A stretch of DNA of 64,000 bases, taken from NCBI GenBank assembly GCA_027494015.1, contig JAOSJP010000004.1, forward strand, positions 85,449 through 149,448, given 5' to 3'. This DNA is from Anaerolineae bacterium. Lineage in GTDB: Bacteria; Chloroflexota; Anaerolineae; Aggregatilineales; Aggregatilineaceae. The notes below the pieces were generated by a model that worked only from the letters and a program-made list of their open reading frames with translations, did no database searches and was not told where the DNA came from. The translations under genes were made by a program, and so were the position numbers. Below, piece by piece: positions 47,111-55,504 of the stretch (the stretch's first letter is position 1; each line of letters starts with the position of its first letter).

Positions 47111-47524
47111 CTAACTCGCTTCCGGGCGTGCCCGCAGTGCGTCGAGTCGCTGCCTGTTCTCATAGGCCAGAATGAAACAGACGCGGTCACCTTCAGGGAT
47201 TTCTGCACCCACTCTGGCTTGCACCTCCTCGTACACGACCAGGCGACCGGCAAGCCTGTCACACACATACTCCTCGCACTGCGAGCAGTTGTCCAGCCCT
47301 CTTTCTATGACGCACGGTCTCACCGGGCAGCTTTGATCGATCAGCCGGGGGTTGTCTGCCATGCAGCCGTCGCAGCAGATCTCTGACGGATCCAGATGGA
47401 TGTCAAAATACTTACGCCATCCTTCACTAAGTTTTCGCGGGTTAGAGGGATTTGCAGCGACATTGGGTTTGTAGGCCAGGCAGAGGTCGCAGCGATACCC
47501 ACATCTCGTGACAACCGGTTCCAT
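47111..47524 (-). CDS. DUF3795-like Cys-rich protein
   Basis: A 137-residue protein with many cysteines: RCGYRCDLCLAYK at the start, CCDGCMAD, CPVRPCVIERGLDNCSQCEEYVC. This spacing is characteristic of DUF3795 proteins, which presumably bind zinc or an Fe-S cluster; their function is unknown. GC content is lower than in the flanking genes, suggesting later acquisition. ATG 47524 has GGAGGA about 9 bases upstream. Confidence 0.78.
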   Translation of the reverse strand: MEPVVTRCGYRCDLCLAYKPNVAANPSNPRKLSEGWRKYFDIHLDPSEICCDGCMADNPRLIDQSCPVRPCVIERGLDNCSQCEEYVCDRLAGRLVVYEEVQARVGAEIPEGDRVCFILAYENRQRLDALRARPEAS

Positions 47525-48013
47525 AAGGTGTAGTCCTCCTCAATCAGTGTATACAAAGGCTCTATACTCAATAAGCGACCGCTGCGCAAGCATCCTCTGC
47601 AGTGCTCTCGCGCTTGAGACTGCTTTGCCCGCTCCATCTCATGATGCGATCACTGCCTGCCCGCGCGGGTGTGACGGTCACCTGTCATGGAGACTATGGC
47701 CTGGTTTTAACTGTTCTGCACGCAGTTGACCACGTACTTTTCTCCCAGACTGGCTGATGAGCAAGTGCCGGAGCACCCCGCTCCCCTCTCCCTGCTTGCG
47801 GGGAAAGAGGCCGGGGGATAGGGGTTGAGAGTGCATCACACGCCTTAGCGCCGAGCGGGGGTGAGGTAAGCCAGGGCGCAGCAGAGCAGCGCCCCTACCT
47901 GGCACATTTTGCAGGCATCCGCTGGGCCACAAATCTCTCGCCTGTGTCTCAGTGTGTGCTATCATTGGCGCAGAGTCAACAGTCTGGCGAATGCGGGACA
48001 GGAAATGGCTGCC
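47525..48013. repeat. Gap with repeat remnants
   Basis: No gene is seen. 47785-47840 contains the CTCCCTGCTTGCGGGGAAAG-type repeat, and 47845-47910 only the right end of the 93-bp element (AGCGCCGAGCGGGGGTGAGG, then GGGCGCAGCAGAGCAGCGCC). TATCAT at 47960-47965 may be the -10 box of the next gene. Confidence 0.6.
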
Positions 48014-50494
48014 ATGAACAAATCAGTGCGTCGCCCACCCTGGCATGGGGGGACTCGGATAGTGCGGCTGGCGCTGCTGATCGGGATCGCGCTCGCGTTG
48101 AGCGCCTGCGGCGGCGAAGACCCCGCGCCTGCCGGGCCACCGCAGCCCGTCACGCCTGCTGCAAGCGACGCCACTCCGTCGCCGCACGAACGACTGCGCC
48201 TGCCGGCTGCCGAGGCGCTCGCCCTGGCCTGGTCGCCGGACGGGAGCGCGCTGGCAGTGGGCGATGGATCGCGCATCTGGCTCTACGACGCAGACCTCAA
48301 GCCGCTGCGCGCGCTCGAAGGGCACACGGCGGCAGTGCGCGACCTGGCCTGGTCGCCGGACGGAACGCGCCTGGCCAGCGCTGGCCTGGATAACACCGTC
48401 CGCGTGTGGAATCCGGACACCGGCACGGCGCTGGCGACGCTCGCTGGTCACACAGACTGGGTTTTTGCGCTGGCCTGGTCGGCGGACGGGGCGCAGTTGG
48501 TGAGCGGCAGTGCGGACAACCGCGTGCTCCTGTGGGATGCGGGCGGCGGCGAGGCGCTAACCGCGCTCGGCGAGGCGCACGTGCTGGCCCTCTCCTTCAA
48601 GCTGCTGGACAGGGAGGTGATGCGCACGGTCAACGCGCTCGAAGCGGCGCACAAGACGCTGGCCGCGCTCGAAGCTGAGCCACTCACCGATCTGGTGACT
48701 CGCCTGCGCGCGGCGGACTATCACCTGTTCGTCAGGTTCGAGAACGCGGACTTCGTGCAGATTCTGCTCGCCGTTGACTCCAGCGCTTACCGGTTGGCGC
48801 TGCGCACCGGGAACGCGGCCCTGGACGAAGACCTGGCCGCCCTGCCCAACAGCGAAGTGGTGCAACTGCTGGCCATGCCCGACGATGCGCAAGTCAACGC
48901 CGCGCTCGACACGCTGGAAGCGGCGGAAGCGGCCATCGCTGCCATTGACTCGCGCGACGACGCCGACCTGATCCGCACCGTGCGCAGCCTGCAGAACGAG
49001 GAGCTGGTCATCGTCATCACTGCGGCGGACGGCGAGTCCACGACCGCCGCCGCCGGTGAAGACTTCATCGCCACGCTGGCCGACCTGGGTGGTGAGGATT
49101 TCACCGTGTCGTTCGGCGTAGAGAATGGCCAGGTCATCGCCGCCAAACTCCAGGACCCGGACTTCGTGGCGGCGCTGCGCCAGTATGACGAAGCCGTGAA
49201 CGCCATTGGCGCGTTCAACGCGCGCGAGGATGCCGCTCTGCTGCGCCTGTTCGGGCGGCTGCGCGACCACGACGCTGCGCTGACCATCGCCACCGGCGGC
49301 GCTGACCTGGACGCGACCCTGGCCGCGCTCGACGAAGCTGCGCGCGTCCGGCTGGCGCTGGCCCTGTTCGATGAGACGCTGCTGTCCGTTCTGCGGCGGC
49401 TTGGCGCGCACCAGTTCGACGTGGCCGCTGTGGACGGGCTGACTGCGCGCGAACTGGACGCGGCGCTGGCCGAACTGCCACACAGCCTGACCTTTGAGGT
49501 GAAAGATGACGAGGCGCTGGCCGCAGAACTGGCTGCCCTGCCTGAAAAGGACGCGCTGCGCGCAGCAATGCTGCTCGACGACGTGGTGTTCCTGGGCAAC
49601 CTCAACGGGCGGGCCAGCGCCCAGCGGACGGTGGACGACATCGCTGCGCGCGAAGACTCGACGTTCATCCAGGCCGCCCGTGCGCTGCGCCTGGAGGCGT
49701 TCCAACGCGACGCGCAAGCTCACGTGCCCGTTGAGCGCCTCGACCGCCTGGGATTCTACCTGCTCATGGTGCCGCAGGGAGAGACGGCGAGCGCGCTGAG
49801 CACGCAGGACGACGCGGAGGTCGTGGATGCGCTGGAAGCACTGGGTGCGCAGGGCCTGGCCGATGAAATCAGCGCCGGGCGCTATACCCTGTTCCCCGCC
49901 CTGGAGCCAGCGCAGGCGGAGGCAATCCTGACGCGCGCCTTCAGTGATTCGTTTGCAGTACAGGTGCTGCGTGAGACGAACGGGCACACCGCCAGCGCGA
50001 CGGCGGTCGCCTGGTCGCCGGACGGCGCGACGGTTGCCAGCGGCGGCGCAGACATGACCCTCCGGCTGTGGGACCCACAGAGCGGGCAACTGCTGGCCGT
50101 GCTGGACGATCACCAGGACAGCATCACCGACATAGCCTGGTCGCCAGACGGGGCGCGCCTGGCCTCGGCAAGCTGGGACAAGACGGTTCGCATCTGGGAC
50201 CTCTCCGCCGGGCCGGACAAGGCGCGGGTGGCGGCCACGCTTAAGGGGTTTGACCGCTATGTGATTGCCCTGGCCTGGTCGCCAGACGGATCGGCGCTGG
50301 TCACTGCCGGGCGCGACGGGACGGTGCGCCTGTGGGACGCGGCGGATGGCGCGCAGATCGCTGTGCTGGGCGCGCACGATGGGGATGCGCGCGCGGTCGC
50401 GTGGTCGCCGGACGGCGCGCGGATCGTCAGCGGCGGGCTGGATGGGCTGGTTCGCGTGTGGGACGCCGCCGAGACACTGGCGGAAAGCCAGTAG
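48014..50494 (+). CDS. WD40 lipoprotein with a ~465-residue insertion between blades 3 and 4
   Basis: Exported lipoprotein of 826 residues. The lipobox is LALSAC after a basic N-terminus. Three WD40 repeats follow (about 69-190; AWSPDG ... RVWNPDTG, LLWDAGGG). Then comes a long helical, Leu/Ala/Asp-rich insert (about 190-655). Four more WD40 repeats (LRLWDPQSG, VRIWDLSAG, VRLWDAADG, VRVWDAAE) close the protein, so 3+4 give a seven-bladed propeller. The insert has three loosely similar segments (AIDSRDDADLIRTVRSL, AFNAREDAALLRLFGRL, DIAAREDSTFIQAARAL). I know no family for it. I start at ATG 48014, as AGGAA is too close to ATG 48005. Confidence 0.8.
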   Translation: MNKSVRRPPWHGGTRIVRLALLIGIALALSACGGEDPAPAGPPQPVTPAASDATPSPHERLRLPAAEALALAWSPDGSALAVGDGSRIWLYDADLKPLRALEGHTAAVRDLAWSPDGTRLASAGLDNTVRVWNPDTGTALATLAGHTDWVFALAWSADGAQLVSGSADNRVLLWDAGGGEALTALGEAHVLALSFKLLDREVMRTVNALEAAHKTLAALEAEPLTDLVTRLRAADYHLFVRFENADFVQILLAVDSSAYRLALRTGNAALDEDLAALPNSEVVQLLAMPDDAQVNAALDTLEAAEAAIAAIDSRDDADLIRTVRSLQNEELVIVITAADGESTTAAAGEDFIATLADLGGEDFTVSFGVENGQVIAAKLQDPDFVAALRQYDEAVNAIGAFNAREDAALLRLFGRLRDHDAALTIATGGADLDATLAALDEAARVRLALALFDETLLSVLRRLGAHQFDVAAVDGLTARELDAALAELPHSLTFEVKDDEALAAELAALPEKDALRAAMLLDDVVFLGNLNGRASAQRTVDDIAAREDSTFIQAARALRLEAFQRDAQAHVPVERLDRLGFYLLMVPQGETASALSTQDDAEVVDALEALGAQGLADEISAGRYTLFPALEPAQAEAILTRAFSDSFAVQVLRETNGHTASATAVAWSPDGATVASGGADMTLRLWDPQSGQLLAVLDDHQDSITDIAWSPDGARLASASWDKTVRIWDLSAGPDKARVAATLKGFDRYVIALAWSPDGSALVTAGRDGTVRLWDAADGAQIAVLGAHDGDARAVAWSPDGARIVSGGLDGLVRVWDAAETLAESQ

Positions 50495-50532
50495 GAGCGC
50501 AGCCGGACGCGGGGGTTGATTGGGGCGGTGAG

Positions 50533-50611
50533 GAGTCCTGAGTCCTGAGATGAATTGCAGAGGGTATTCAACGCTGAAGGCTCCTGACTCCTGACTCCAG
50601 ACTCATGACTC
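50533..50611. repeat. Heptamer arrays, TCCTGAG/CTCCTGA type, inverted
   Basis: GAGTCCTGAGTCCTGAG (50533-50549) and CTCCTGACTCCTGACTCCAG (50581-50600) are opposed repeats of a 7-base unit in the leader of the nitrilase gene. Confidence 0.65.
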
Positions 50612-50640
50612 ACCCCCAACAGCGAGGGAGATGGACGCCG

Positions 50641-51513
50641 ATGAAGATCACGCTGGGCCTGGCCCAGATCAGCCCCAGGCTGGGCGACGTGCCCGCCAAC
50701 CTGAGCGAGCACCTGGCGCGCATTGACCAGGCGGCGGCGCAGGGCGTGGAGCTGCTGCTGTTCCCAGAGCTGTCGCTGACCGGCTACTATCTGCAAGACA
50801 TGGTGTACGAGCTGGGCATCGCTCCCGGCCCCGACAACCCGACCTTCGGCCCGCTGCTGGAGGCGACGCGCCGGCACGCCCTCGACCTGACCGTGGGCTT
50901 CGTCGAGGAGGACGCGCGGCACCGTTTCTATATCTCGCAGGCGTACCTCAGCGGCGGGGCGGTTGTCCACGTGCACCGCAAAGCCTACCTGCCGACCTAT
51001 GGCATGTTCGACGAGGGGCGTTATTTCGCCTGGGGCGACGCCGTGCGCGCCTTCGACACGCGCTTCGGGCGGATGGGCATGTTGATCTGCGAGGACTTCT
51101 GGCACGCCTCGCCGCCGTACCTGCTGTGGCTGGACGGGGCGGACGTGCTGCTGCTGCACAGCGCCAGCCCCGGTCGCGGCCTGGACGAAGACCCGCGCCT
51201 GCACAGCGCGCGCTGGGTGGAGATGGTCAACAGCGCCTACGCCAGCCTGTTCACCAGCTTTGTCGTGCACTGCAACCGCATCGGCTTCGAGGACGGGCTG
51301 AACTTCTGGGGCGGCAGCACCATCGCCGACCCGGACGGCGAGTTCCTGCTGCGCGGGCCATACTTCGAGGAGGCGCTGCTCGTCGGACAGATCGATCTCA
51401 ACCAGCTTCACCGCACGCGCTACCGGCTGCCGCTGCTGCGCGACGAGCGCACCGGCCTGCTCAGCCGCGAGCTGGCGCGCATCCTGAACGACATCCCGCA
51501 CGGCAATCGCTAG
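50641..51513 (+). CDS. Carbon-nitrogen hydrolase (nitrilase superfamily)
   Basis: Cytoplasmic amidase-type enzyme of 290 residues. The triad is complete: Glu in LLLFPELSLTGY, Lys in HVHRKAYLPTYGMFDE, Cys in MGMLICEDFWHAS. This resembles the glutaminase domain of NAD synthetase and related amidases, but no synthetase domain is fused, so the substrate is unknown. ATG 50641 follows GAGGGAG; an ATG at 50631 is out of frame. The stop is 27 bases before the MNT gene. Confidence 0.88.
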   Translation: MKITLGLAQISPRLGDVPANLSEHLARIDQAAAQGVELLLFPELSLTGYYLQDMVYELGIAPGPDNPTFGPLLEATRRHALDLTVGFVEEDARHRFYISQAYLSGGAVVHVHRKAYLPTYGMFDEGRYFAWGDAVRAFDTRFGRMGMLICEDFWHASPPYLLWLDGADVLLLHSASPGRGLDEDPRLHSARWVEMVNSAYASLFTSFVVHCNRIGFEDGLNFWGGSTIADPDGEFLLRGPYFEEALLVGQIDLNQLHRTRYRLPLLRDERTGLLSRELARILNDIPHGNR

Positions 51514-51540
51514 GCGTCTGGTAGCAAGAAAGGCTTGGCA

Positions 51541-51846
51541 ATGGAGCGCATCCCGTTGACCACCTCCATCCAGGAAATCAGGGCGTTCTGCGAGCGGCAC
51601 CCGATACGCCGGCTGGCGCTGTTTGGCTCCGTCCTCCGCGATGATTTTTCGCCGGACAGCGACGTGGATGTGCTGGTGGAGTTCGTCGCCAACTCCGGCG
51701 TGACCTACCTGGACATGGTGGTGATGCAAGGAGAGCTGGCCGCGCTGCTAGGCCGGTCAGTGGATTTGCTCACCCCAGGCGCGCTCAGCCCGCATTTCCG
51801 CGAGCAGGTGCTCAGTTCAGCGGAGACTATTTATGAACGACGCTGA
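51541..51846 (+). CDS. MNT-type minimal nucleotidyltransferase
   Basis: A 101-residue protein of the MNT/MntA-like Pol-beta superfamily. The catalytic motif GSVLRDDFSPDSDVDVLVEF (GSxxR...DxD) is intact. Such proteins usually act as antitoxins that adenylylate or guanylylate a HEPN toxin. Here no HEPN gene is adjacent; the frame instead overlaps the dehydrogenase gene by 14 bases. It may be an orphan. AAAGG lies 7 bases before ATG 51541. Confidence 0.85.
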   Translation: MERIPLTTSIQEIRAFCERHPIRRLALFGSVLRDDFSPDSDVDVLVEFVANSGVTYLDMVVMQGELAALLGRSVDLLTPGALSPHFREQVLSSAETIYERR

Positions 51847-52909
51847 TCGTGTGCCCCACGAACTCCAGCTAACCGGCCCGCGCCAGATCGCCCTCGTGCC
51901 CTACGAGGAGCGCCCCTTGCAGCCCGACGAGATTCGCGCCAGGGCGGTGCTCAGCGGGATCAGTCACGGTACAGAGCTGAACCTCTACCGGGGCACCGCG
52001 CCGTTCCACAACCGGCGCTTCGACCCCGACCTACGCCTGTTCCTGCCCGCCGAAGAAGGTGCGCTCTATCCCGCATCCCTGGGCTACGAGTGGGTGGGGC
52101 GCGTGACCGAGGTCGGCGCGGGCGTGTCCGGCTTCGCGCTGGGCGACCTGATCCACCTGCCGCTCGGTCACCGGGCGACGCACACCGTCCGCCCGGACGA
52201 GCGGACGATGATCGGCAGGGTGGAGCCATTGCCGCCCGGCCTGACGCCCGACGCGGCGATCACCCTGGCCCTGGCGGGCGTGGCCCTGCAGGCGGTGCAC
52301 GACGCGCACATCAAGGTCGGCGACCGCGTGGCCATCTTCGGGCTGGGCGTCATCGGGCTGCTGGCGATCCAACTGGCGCGGCTGGACGGCGCGGCCTGGA
52401 TTGACGCGGTTGACCCGCTGCCGGGCCGCCGCGCGCTGGCCGAGCAGCTCGGCGCAGACCGGACGCTCGATCCCGCCGCCGGAGATGTCGCCTACGCCAT
52501 CAAGACAGCCAGCCCGCAGCGCGGCGCGGACGTGGCCATCGAGCTTTCGGGCAGCGACGCGGCCCTGCACGAAGCGGTGCGGGGCGTGCGCGTGGCGGGG
52601 ACGGTCGTCGCCGGCGGCTTCTACCAGGGCGGGGCGGCGGCGCTGCGCCTGGGCGAGGAGTGGCATCACAACCGCGTGACGATGGTCTCCAGCATGGGCG
52701 TGTGGGACTGCCCGCACCGCGATTATCCCGCCTGGGACAGGGCGCGCGTCCACGCGACGGCCACGCGCCTGCTGGCCGAGGGGCGGCTGCGCGCCGACGG
52801 GCTGATCACGCACCGTTTCCCTTTCGCGCAAGCGGCGGACGCCTACGCGCTGATTGACCGGCATCCGGCGGACGTGGTGAAGGTCGTGCTCACCTACGAT
52901 TCCGCCTGA
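51833..52909 (+). CDS. MDR-family zinc-type alcohol dehydrogenase
   Basis: Medium-chain dehydrogenase of 358 residues. A GroES-like N-terminal part with GISHGTELNLYRG, then GYEWVGRVTEVGAGV, leads to the Rossmann motif GLGVIGLLAIQLARL. The catalytic-zinc Cys is replaced in GISHGTE, as in a subgroup acting on sugars or pigments, so zinc binding is doubtful. The start overlaps the MNT stop, which implies translational coupling. Substrate is not predictable. Confidence 0.83.
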   Translation: MNDADRVPHELQLTGPRQIALVPYEERPLQPDEIRARAVLSGISHGTELNLYRGTAPFHNRRFDPDLRLFLPAEEGALYPASLGYEWVGRVTEVGAGVSGFALGDLIHLPLGHRATHTVRPDERTMIGRVEPLPPGLTPDAAITLALAGVALQAVHDAHIKVGDRVAIFGLGVIGLLAIQLARLDGAAWIDAVDPLPGRRALAEQLGADRTLDPAAGDVAYAIKTASPQRGADVAIELSGSDAALHEAVRGVRVAGTVVAGGFYQGGAAALRLGEEWHHNRVTMVSSMGVWDCPHRDYPAWDRARVHATATRLLAEGRLRADGLITHRFPFAQAADAYALIDRHPADVVKVVLTYDSA

Positions 52910-52928
52910 CCCGGCGCGGCGACTCTCT

Positions 52929-53546
52929 GTGGACACCACCTTCTTGCTGCGCGGGCTGGTCATCGGCTTCTCCATTGCCGCACCGGTGGGGCCAATCGGC
53001 GTGCTGTGCATTCGCCGCACGCTGGCCGAAGGGCGGCTGCACGGGCTGGCGTCGGGGCTGGGCGCGGCGACCGCCGACGCGAGCTATGGCGCGGTGGCTG
53101 GCTTCGGGCTGACGGCGGTCTCCGGCCTGCTGGTGGAGCAGCAGGTCTGGCTGCGGCTGATCGGCGGGGTATTCCTGTGCGCCCTGGGCGCGCGCACCTT
53201 CCTGGCCCGCCCGGCCAGCGAAGCCGCATCCGCGCGCAGAAGCGGGCTGCTGGGCGCGTATCTGTCCACCTTCGCCCTGACGCTGACCAACCCGCTGACG
53301 ATCCTCTCCTTCGCGGCCATCTTCGCCGGGCTGGGCATCGCCGAGGCAGGCGCGGACTACGGCGCGGCGCTGACTCTGGTGGCGGGCGTGTTCGCTGGCT
53401 CGGCGGCGTGGTGGCTGCTGCTCAGCGGCGGCGTGAGCCTGCTGCGCGAGCGCTTCACTCCGCGCCGGATGCGCTGGGTCAACCGGCTGAGCGGGGCGGT
53501 GCTGGTCGCCTTTGGGCTGGCGGCGCTGGCAAGCGGGCTGGTGTAG
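52929..53546 (+). CDS. LysE-family exporter
   Basis: Membrane protein of 205 residues with six helices of the LysE/RhtB amino-acid exporter family. GFSIAAPVGPIGVLCIRRTLAEGRLHG is the signature start, and TFALTLTNPLTILSFAAIFA the central motif. The start is GTG 52929; no clear Shine-Dalgarno is visible, but the protein matches the family from there. It lies 19 bases after the dehydrogenase and may be co-transcribed. Confidence 0.88.
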   Translation: MDTTFLLRGLVIGFSIAAPVGPIGVLCIRRTLAEGRLHGLASGLGAATADASYGAVAGFGLTAVSGLLVEQQVWLRLIGGVFLCALGARTFLARPASEAASARRSGLLGAYLSTFALTLTNPLTILSFAAIFAGLGIAEAGADYGAALTLVAGVFAGSAAWWLLLSGGVSLLRERFTPRRMRWVNRLSGAVLVAFGLAALASGLV

Positions 53547-53574
53547 GGCAGGGGTAGCCCGGATGAGATTTGAT

Positions 53575-53890
53575 CTTCAAGAGGCGCAGCAGAGCAGCGC
53601 CCCTACCTGACGGGTTCTGCGCGCGCCCTCGTGCGGATGCGAGGAGATAACCCCATGTGGCCCTCCCCGTAGGCGAGGAGGTTCAGGTTTTTCGAAACTT
53701 GCGGGGAAAGAAGTCTGGGGGCAGAGTGCATAACGCGCCCTAAGTAGCTCAGGTAAAGAATTGAAGAGGCGAGTTGCCGTGGCACCTAACCCCACCCCTC
53801 ACCCCCGCTCGGCGCGGGAGCGACAGGTCTCCTCTCTCTCCATGCTTGAGGGGGGAAAGCGAGGCTGGGGAGAGAGGTTCACCAAATGTG
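53575..53890. repeat. Mixed repeat remnants between lysE-like and NSS genes
   Basis: No gene. The flank module GGCGCAGCAGAGCAGCGCCC (53582-53601) is followed by CTTGCGGGGAAAGAAGTC (53699) and AGTGCATAACGCGCC-type repeat pieces. A piece of the 93-bp element (CTCACCCCCGCTCGGCGCGG, near 53797) and a GTGCATAAC end near 53889 complete the gap. Confidence 0.6.
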
Positions 53891-53906
53891 CATAACTTTC
53901 CGCGCT

Positions 53907-55304
53907 CTAGATGACGTTCAGGCCGTCCAGCAGGACGAGCGTCACCAGGACGGGCGTGACGAACTTGACCACGCCGAAGAAGGCCCGGCTCACGCGCTCG
54001 TTGCGCAGAGCGCCATCGTTGCTCAGGGCGCTCTTCACCTGGTCATAGCCCCACACCCAGCCGACAAACAGGCTCAGGAACAGCCCGCCCACCGGCAGCA
54101 GGACGTTGGAGGTGGCGTAGTCGTACAGGTCGAACATCGTCTTGTCGAAGAGCTTGAAATCGTCCAGCGTGCTGCTCGACAGCGCGGCGGGCGCGCCGAC
54201 CAGCGCCAGCAGGCCCACCGTCAGCAGCGTGGCCTTGACGCGCGAAAGGCCGAGCCGCTCGTTGAGCACGGCCACCGGCACCTCGAACAGCGAGAGCATG
54301 GCCCCCGTCGCGGCGATGGCCGTCAGCACGAAGAAAAAGACGATGAAGACCTCGCCGAGCGGCATCGAAGCGAACACCGCCGGGATGGTGATGAAGAGCA
54401 GCGACGGGCCGGCGTTGGGGCTGAAGCCGAAGGCGAACACCGCCGGGAAGATGGCGATGCCCGCCAGCAGTGACACGGACAGGTCGGCGAGCATCACCTT
54501 GCTGGCCGTGGCGGGGATGTTCTGATTGCGCCGGAAGTAGCTGCCATAGGTGATCATCGTGCCCATGCCGATGGACAGCTTGAAGAAAGCCAGACCCATC
54601 GCTATCAACAGGACCTCGCCGCTCAGCTTGCTGAAATCGGGGCGCAGGAGGAACTTCACGCCTTCTCCCGCGCCGTCCAGCGTCAGGCTGCGCACGCAGA
54701 CCGCGATCAGCAGGACGAACAGCACGGGCATCAGGCGCTTGGTCGCGCGCTCGATGCCCTTCGACACGCCGAGCATGATGATCGCGCCGACCATCACCAA
54801 CACCACCCACTGCCAGATCAGCGATTGCGCCGGATCGGTCGCCAGATCGTTGAAGACGCCGGACGTCTGGGCCGGATCGGTCGAGAGGATCGAGCCGGTC
54901 AGGGCCTTGAAGATGTAGGCGAACACCCACCCGGCAACCTCGGTGTAGAAAGCCAGGATCAGAAAGGCAGCCACGCAGCCCGCCGCACCGATGAGCCACC
55001 ACGGTTGGCCCTTGGGGGCCAGCACGCGCAACGTCTGGATGGCGTCGGCGCGCGCGCGGCGTCCCAGCATGTGCTCCGAGATCATCACCGGCAGCCCGAC
55101 CAGCAGCGTGGCTATGATGTAGACGAGGATGAAGGCCGCGCCGCCATTCTCGCCGGTCAGATAGGGGAACTTCCAGATGTTGCCCAGGCCCACCGCCGAG
55201 CCGAGGGTAGCGGCCAGCACGCCCAGGCCTGTGGTGAAACCATCGCGGCCAACCAGTCCTTTGGCGCTGCGTTTCACGCCCATCTCATGGGTATCGCTTG
55301 TCAT
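53907..55304 (-). CDS. Sodium-dependent symporter, NSS/SNF family
   Basis: Twelve-helix Na+-coupled transporter of 465 residues, LeuT-fold. The first helix carries GLGNIWKFPYLTGENGG, the substrate- and sodium-binding unwound segment. GMGTMITYGSYF (helix 6) is also typical. Bacterial members usually import amino acids; the exact substrate cannot be read. I start at ATG 55304 with GGGAGAT upstream; the frame further upstream covers promoter DNA. The leader holds a Rex-like palindrome and two hairpins. Confidence 0.9.
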   Translation of the reverse strand: MTSDTHEMGVKRSAKGLVGRDGFTTGLGVLAATLGSAVGLGNIWKFPYLTGENGGAAFILVYIIATLLVGLPVMISEHMLGRRARADAIQTLRVLAPKGQPWWLIGAAGCVAAFLILAFYTEVAGWVFAYIFKALTGSILSTDPAQTSGVFNDLATDPAQSLIWQWVVLVMVGAIIMLGVSKGIERATKRLMPVLFVLLIAVCVRSLTLDGAGEGVKFLLRPDFSKLSGEVLLIAMGLAFFKLSIGMGTMITYGSYFRRNQNIPATASKVMLADLSVSLLAGIAIFPAVFAFGFSPNAGPSLLFITIPAVFASMPLGEVFIVFFFVLTAIAATGAMLSLFEVPVAVLNERLGLSRVKATLLTVGLLALVGAPAALSSSTLDDFKLFDKTMFDLYDYATSNVLLPVGGLFLSLFVGWVWGYDQVKSALSNDGALRNERVSRAFFGVVKFVTPVLVTLVLLDGLNVI

Positions 55305-55323
55305 GAATGCACCGATCTCCCAC

Positions 55324-55360
55324 AAAAGCCCCGACCAGGACTGTACGAGTCTGGCCGGGG
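55324..55360 (-). terminator. Terminator-like hairpin in the NSS leader
   Basis: On the minus strand CCCCGGCCAG (55360-55351) pairs with CTGGTCGGGG (55338-55329) and is followed by CTTTTG. It stands between promoter and start codon, so it could attenuate transcription. Confidence 0.5.
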
Positions 55361-55367
55361 GAAAGCG

Positions 55368-55405
55368 AAAAAAGCCCGAAATGTGAACAGCTTCACAATT
55401 CGGGC
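55368..55405 (-). promoter_or_regulatory. Palindrome with Rex-type core followed by U-tract
   Basis: TGTGAACAGCTTCACA (55382-55397) is a perfect TGTGAA-N4-TTCACA palindrome, the Rex redox-repressor consensus. It sits inside a longer one (GCCCGAA ... TTCGGGC, 55374-55405) that ends in six T residues on the minus strand. Located at the transcription start of the NSS gene, it can be an operator, a terminator, or both. Confidence 0.6.
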
Positions 55406-55407
55406 GA

Positions 55408-55436
55408 ACCATAGCAAGGATCGGGCGTTCTGTCAA
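55408..55436 (-). promoter_or_regulatory. Promoter of the NSS symporter gene
   Basis: TTGACA (55436-55431) and TATGGT (55413-55408) on the minus strand with a 17-base spacer. The start site would fall near 55401, inside the palindrome. Confidence 0.7.
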
Positions 55437-55504
55437 CCATCACGCGCGGCAGCGCCAGGGTGCGTGCAAAAGTTGACAGCGACTCGCTGGACACGGGGAT
55501 ATTG

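Noticed and set aside
48557..50377. 606-codon antisense frame opposite the WD40 lipoprotein
   Set aside because: It shares position with a well-supported protein and has no start context or recognisable domain.
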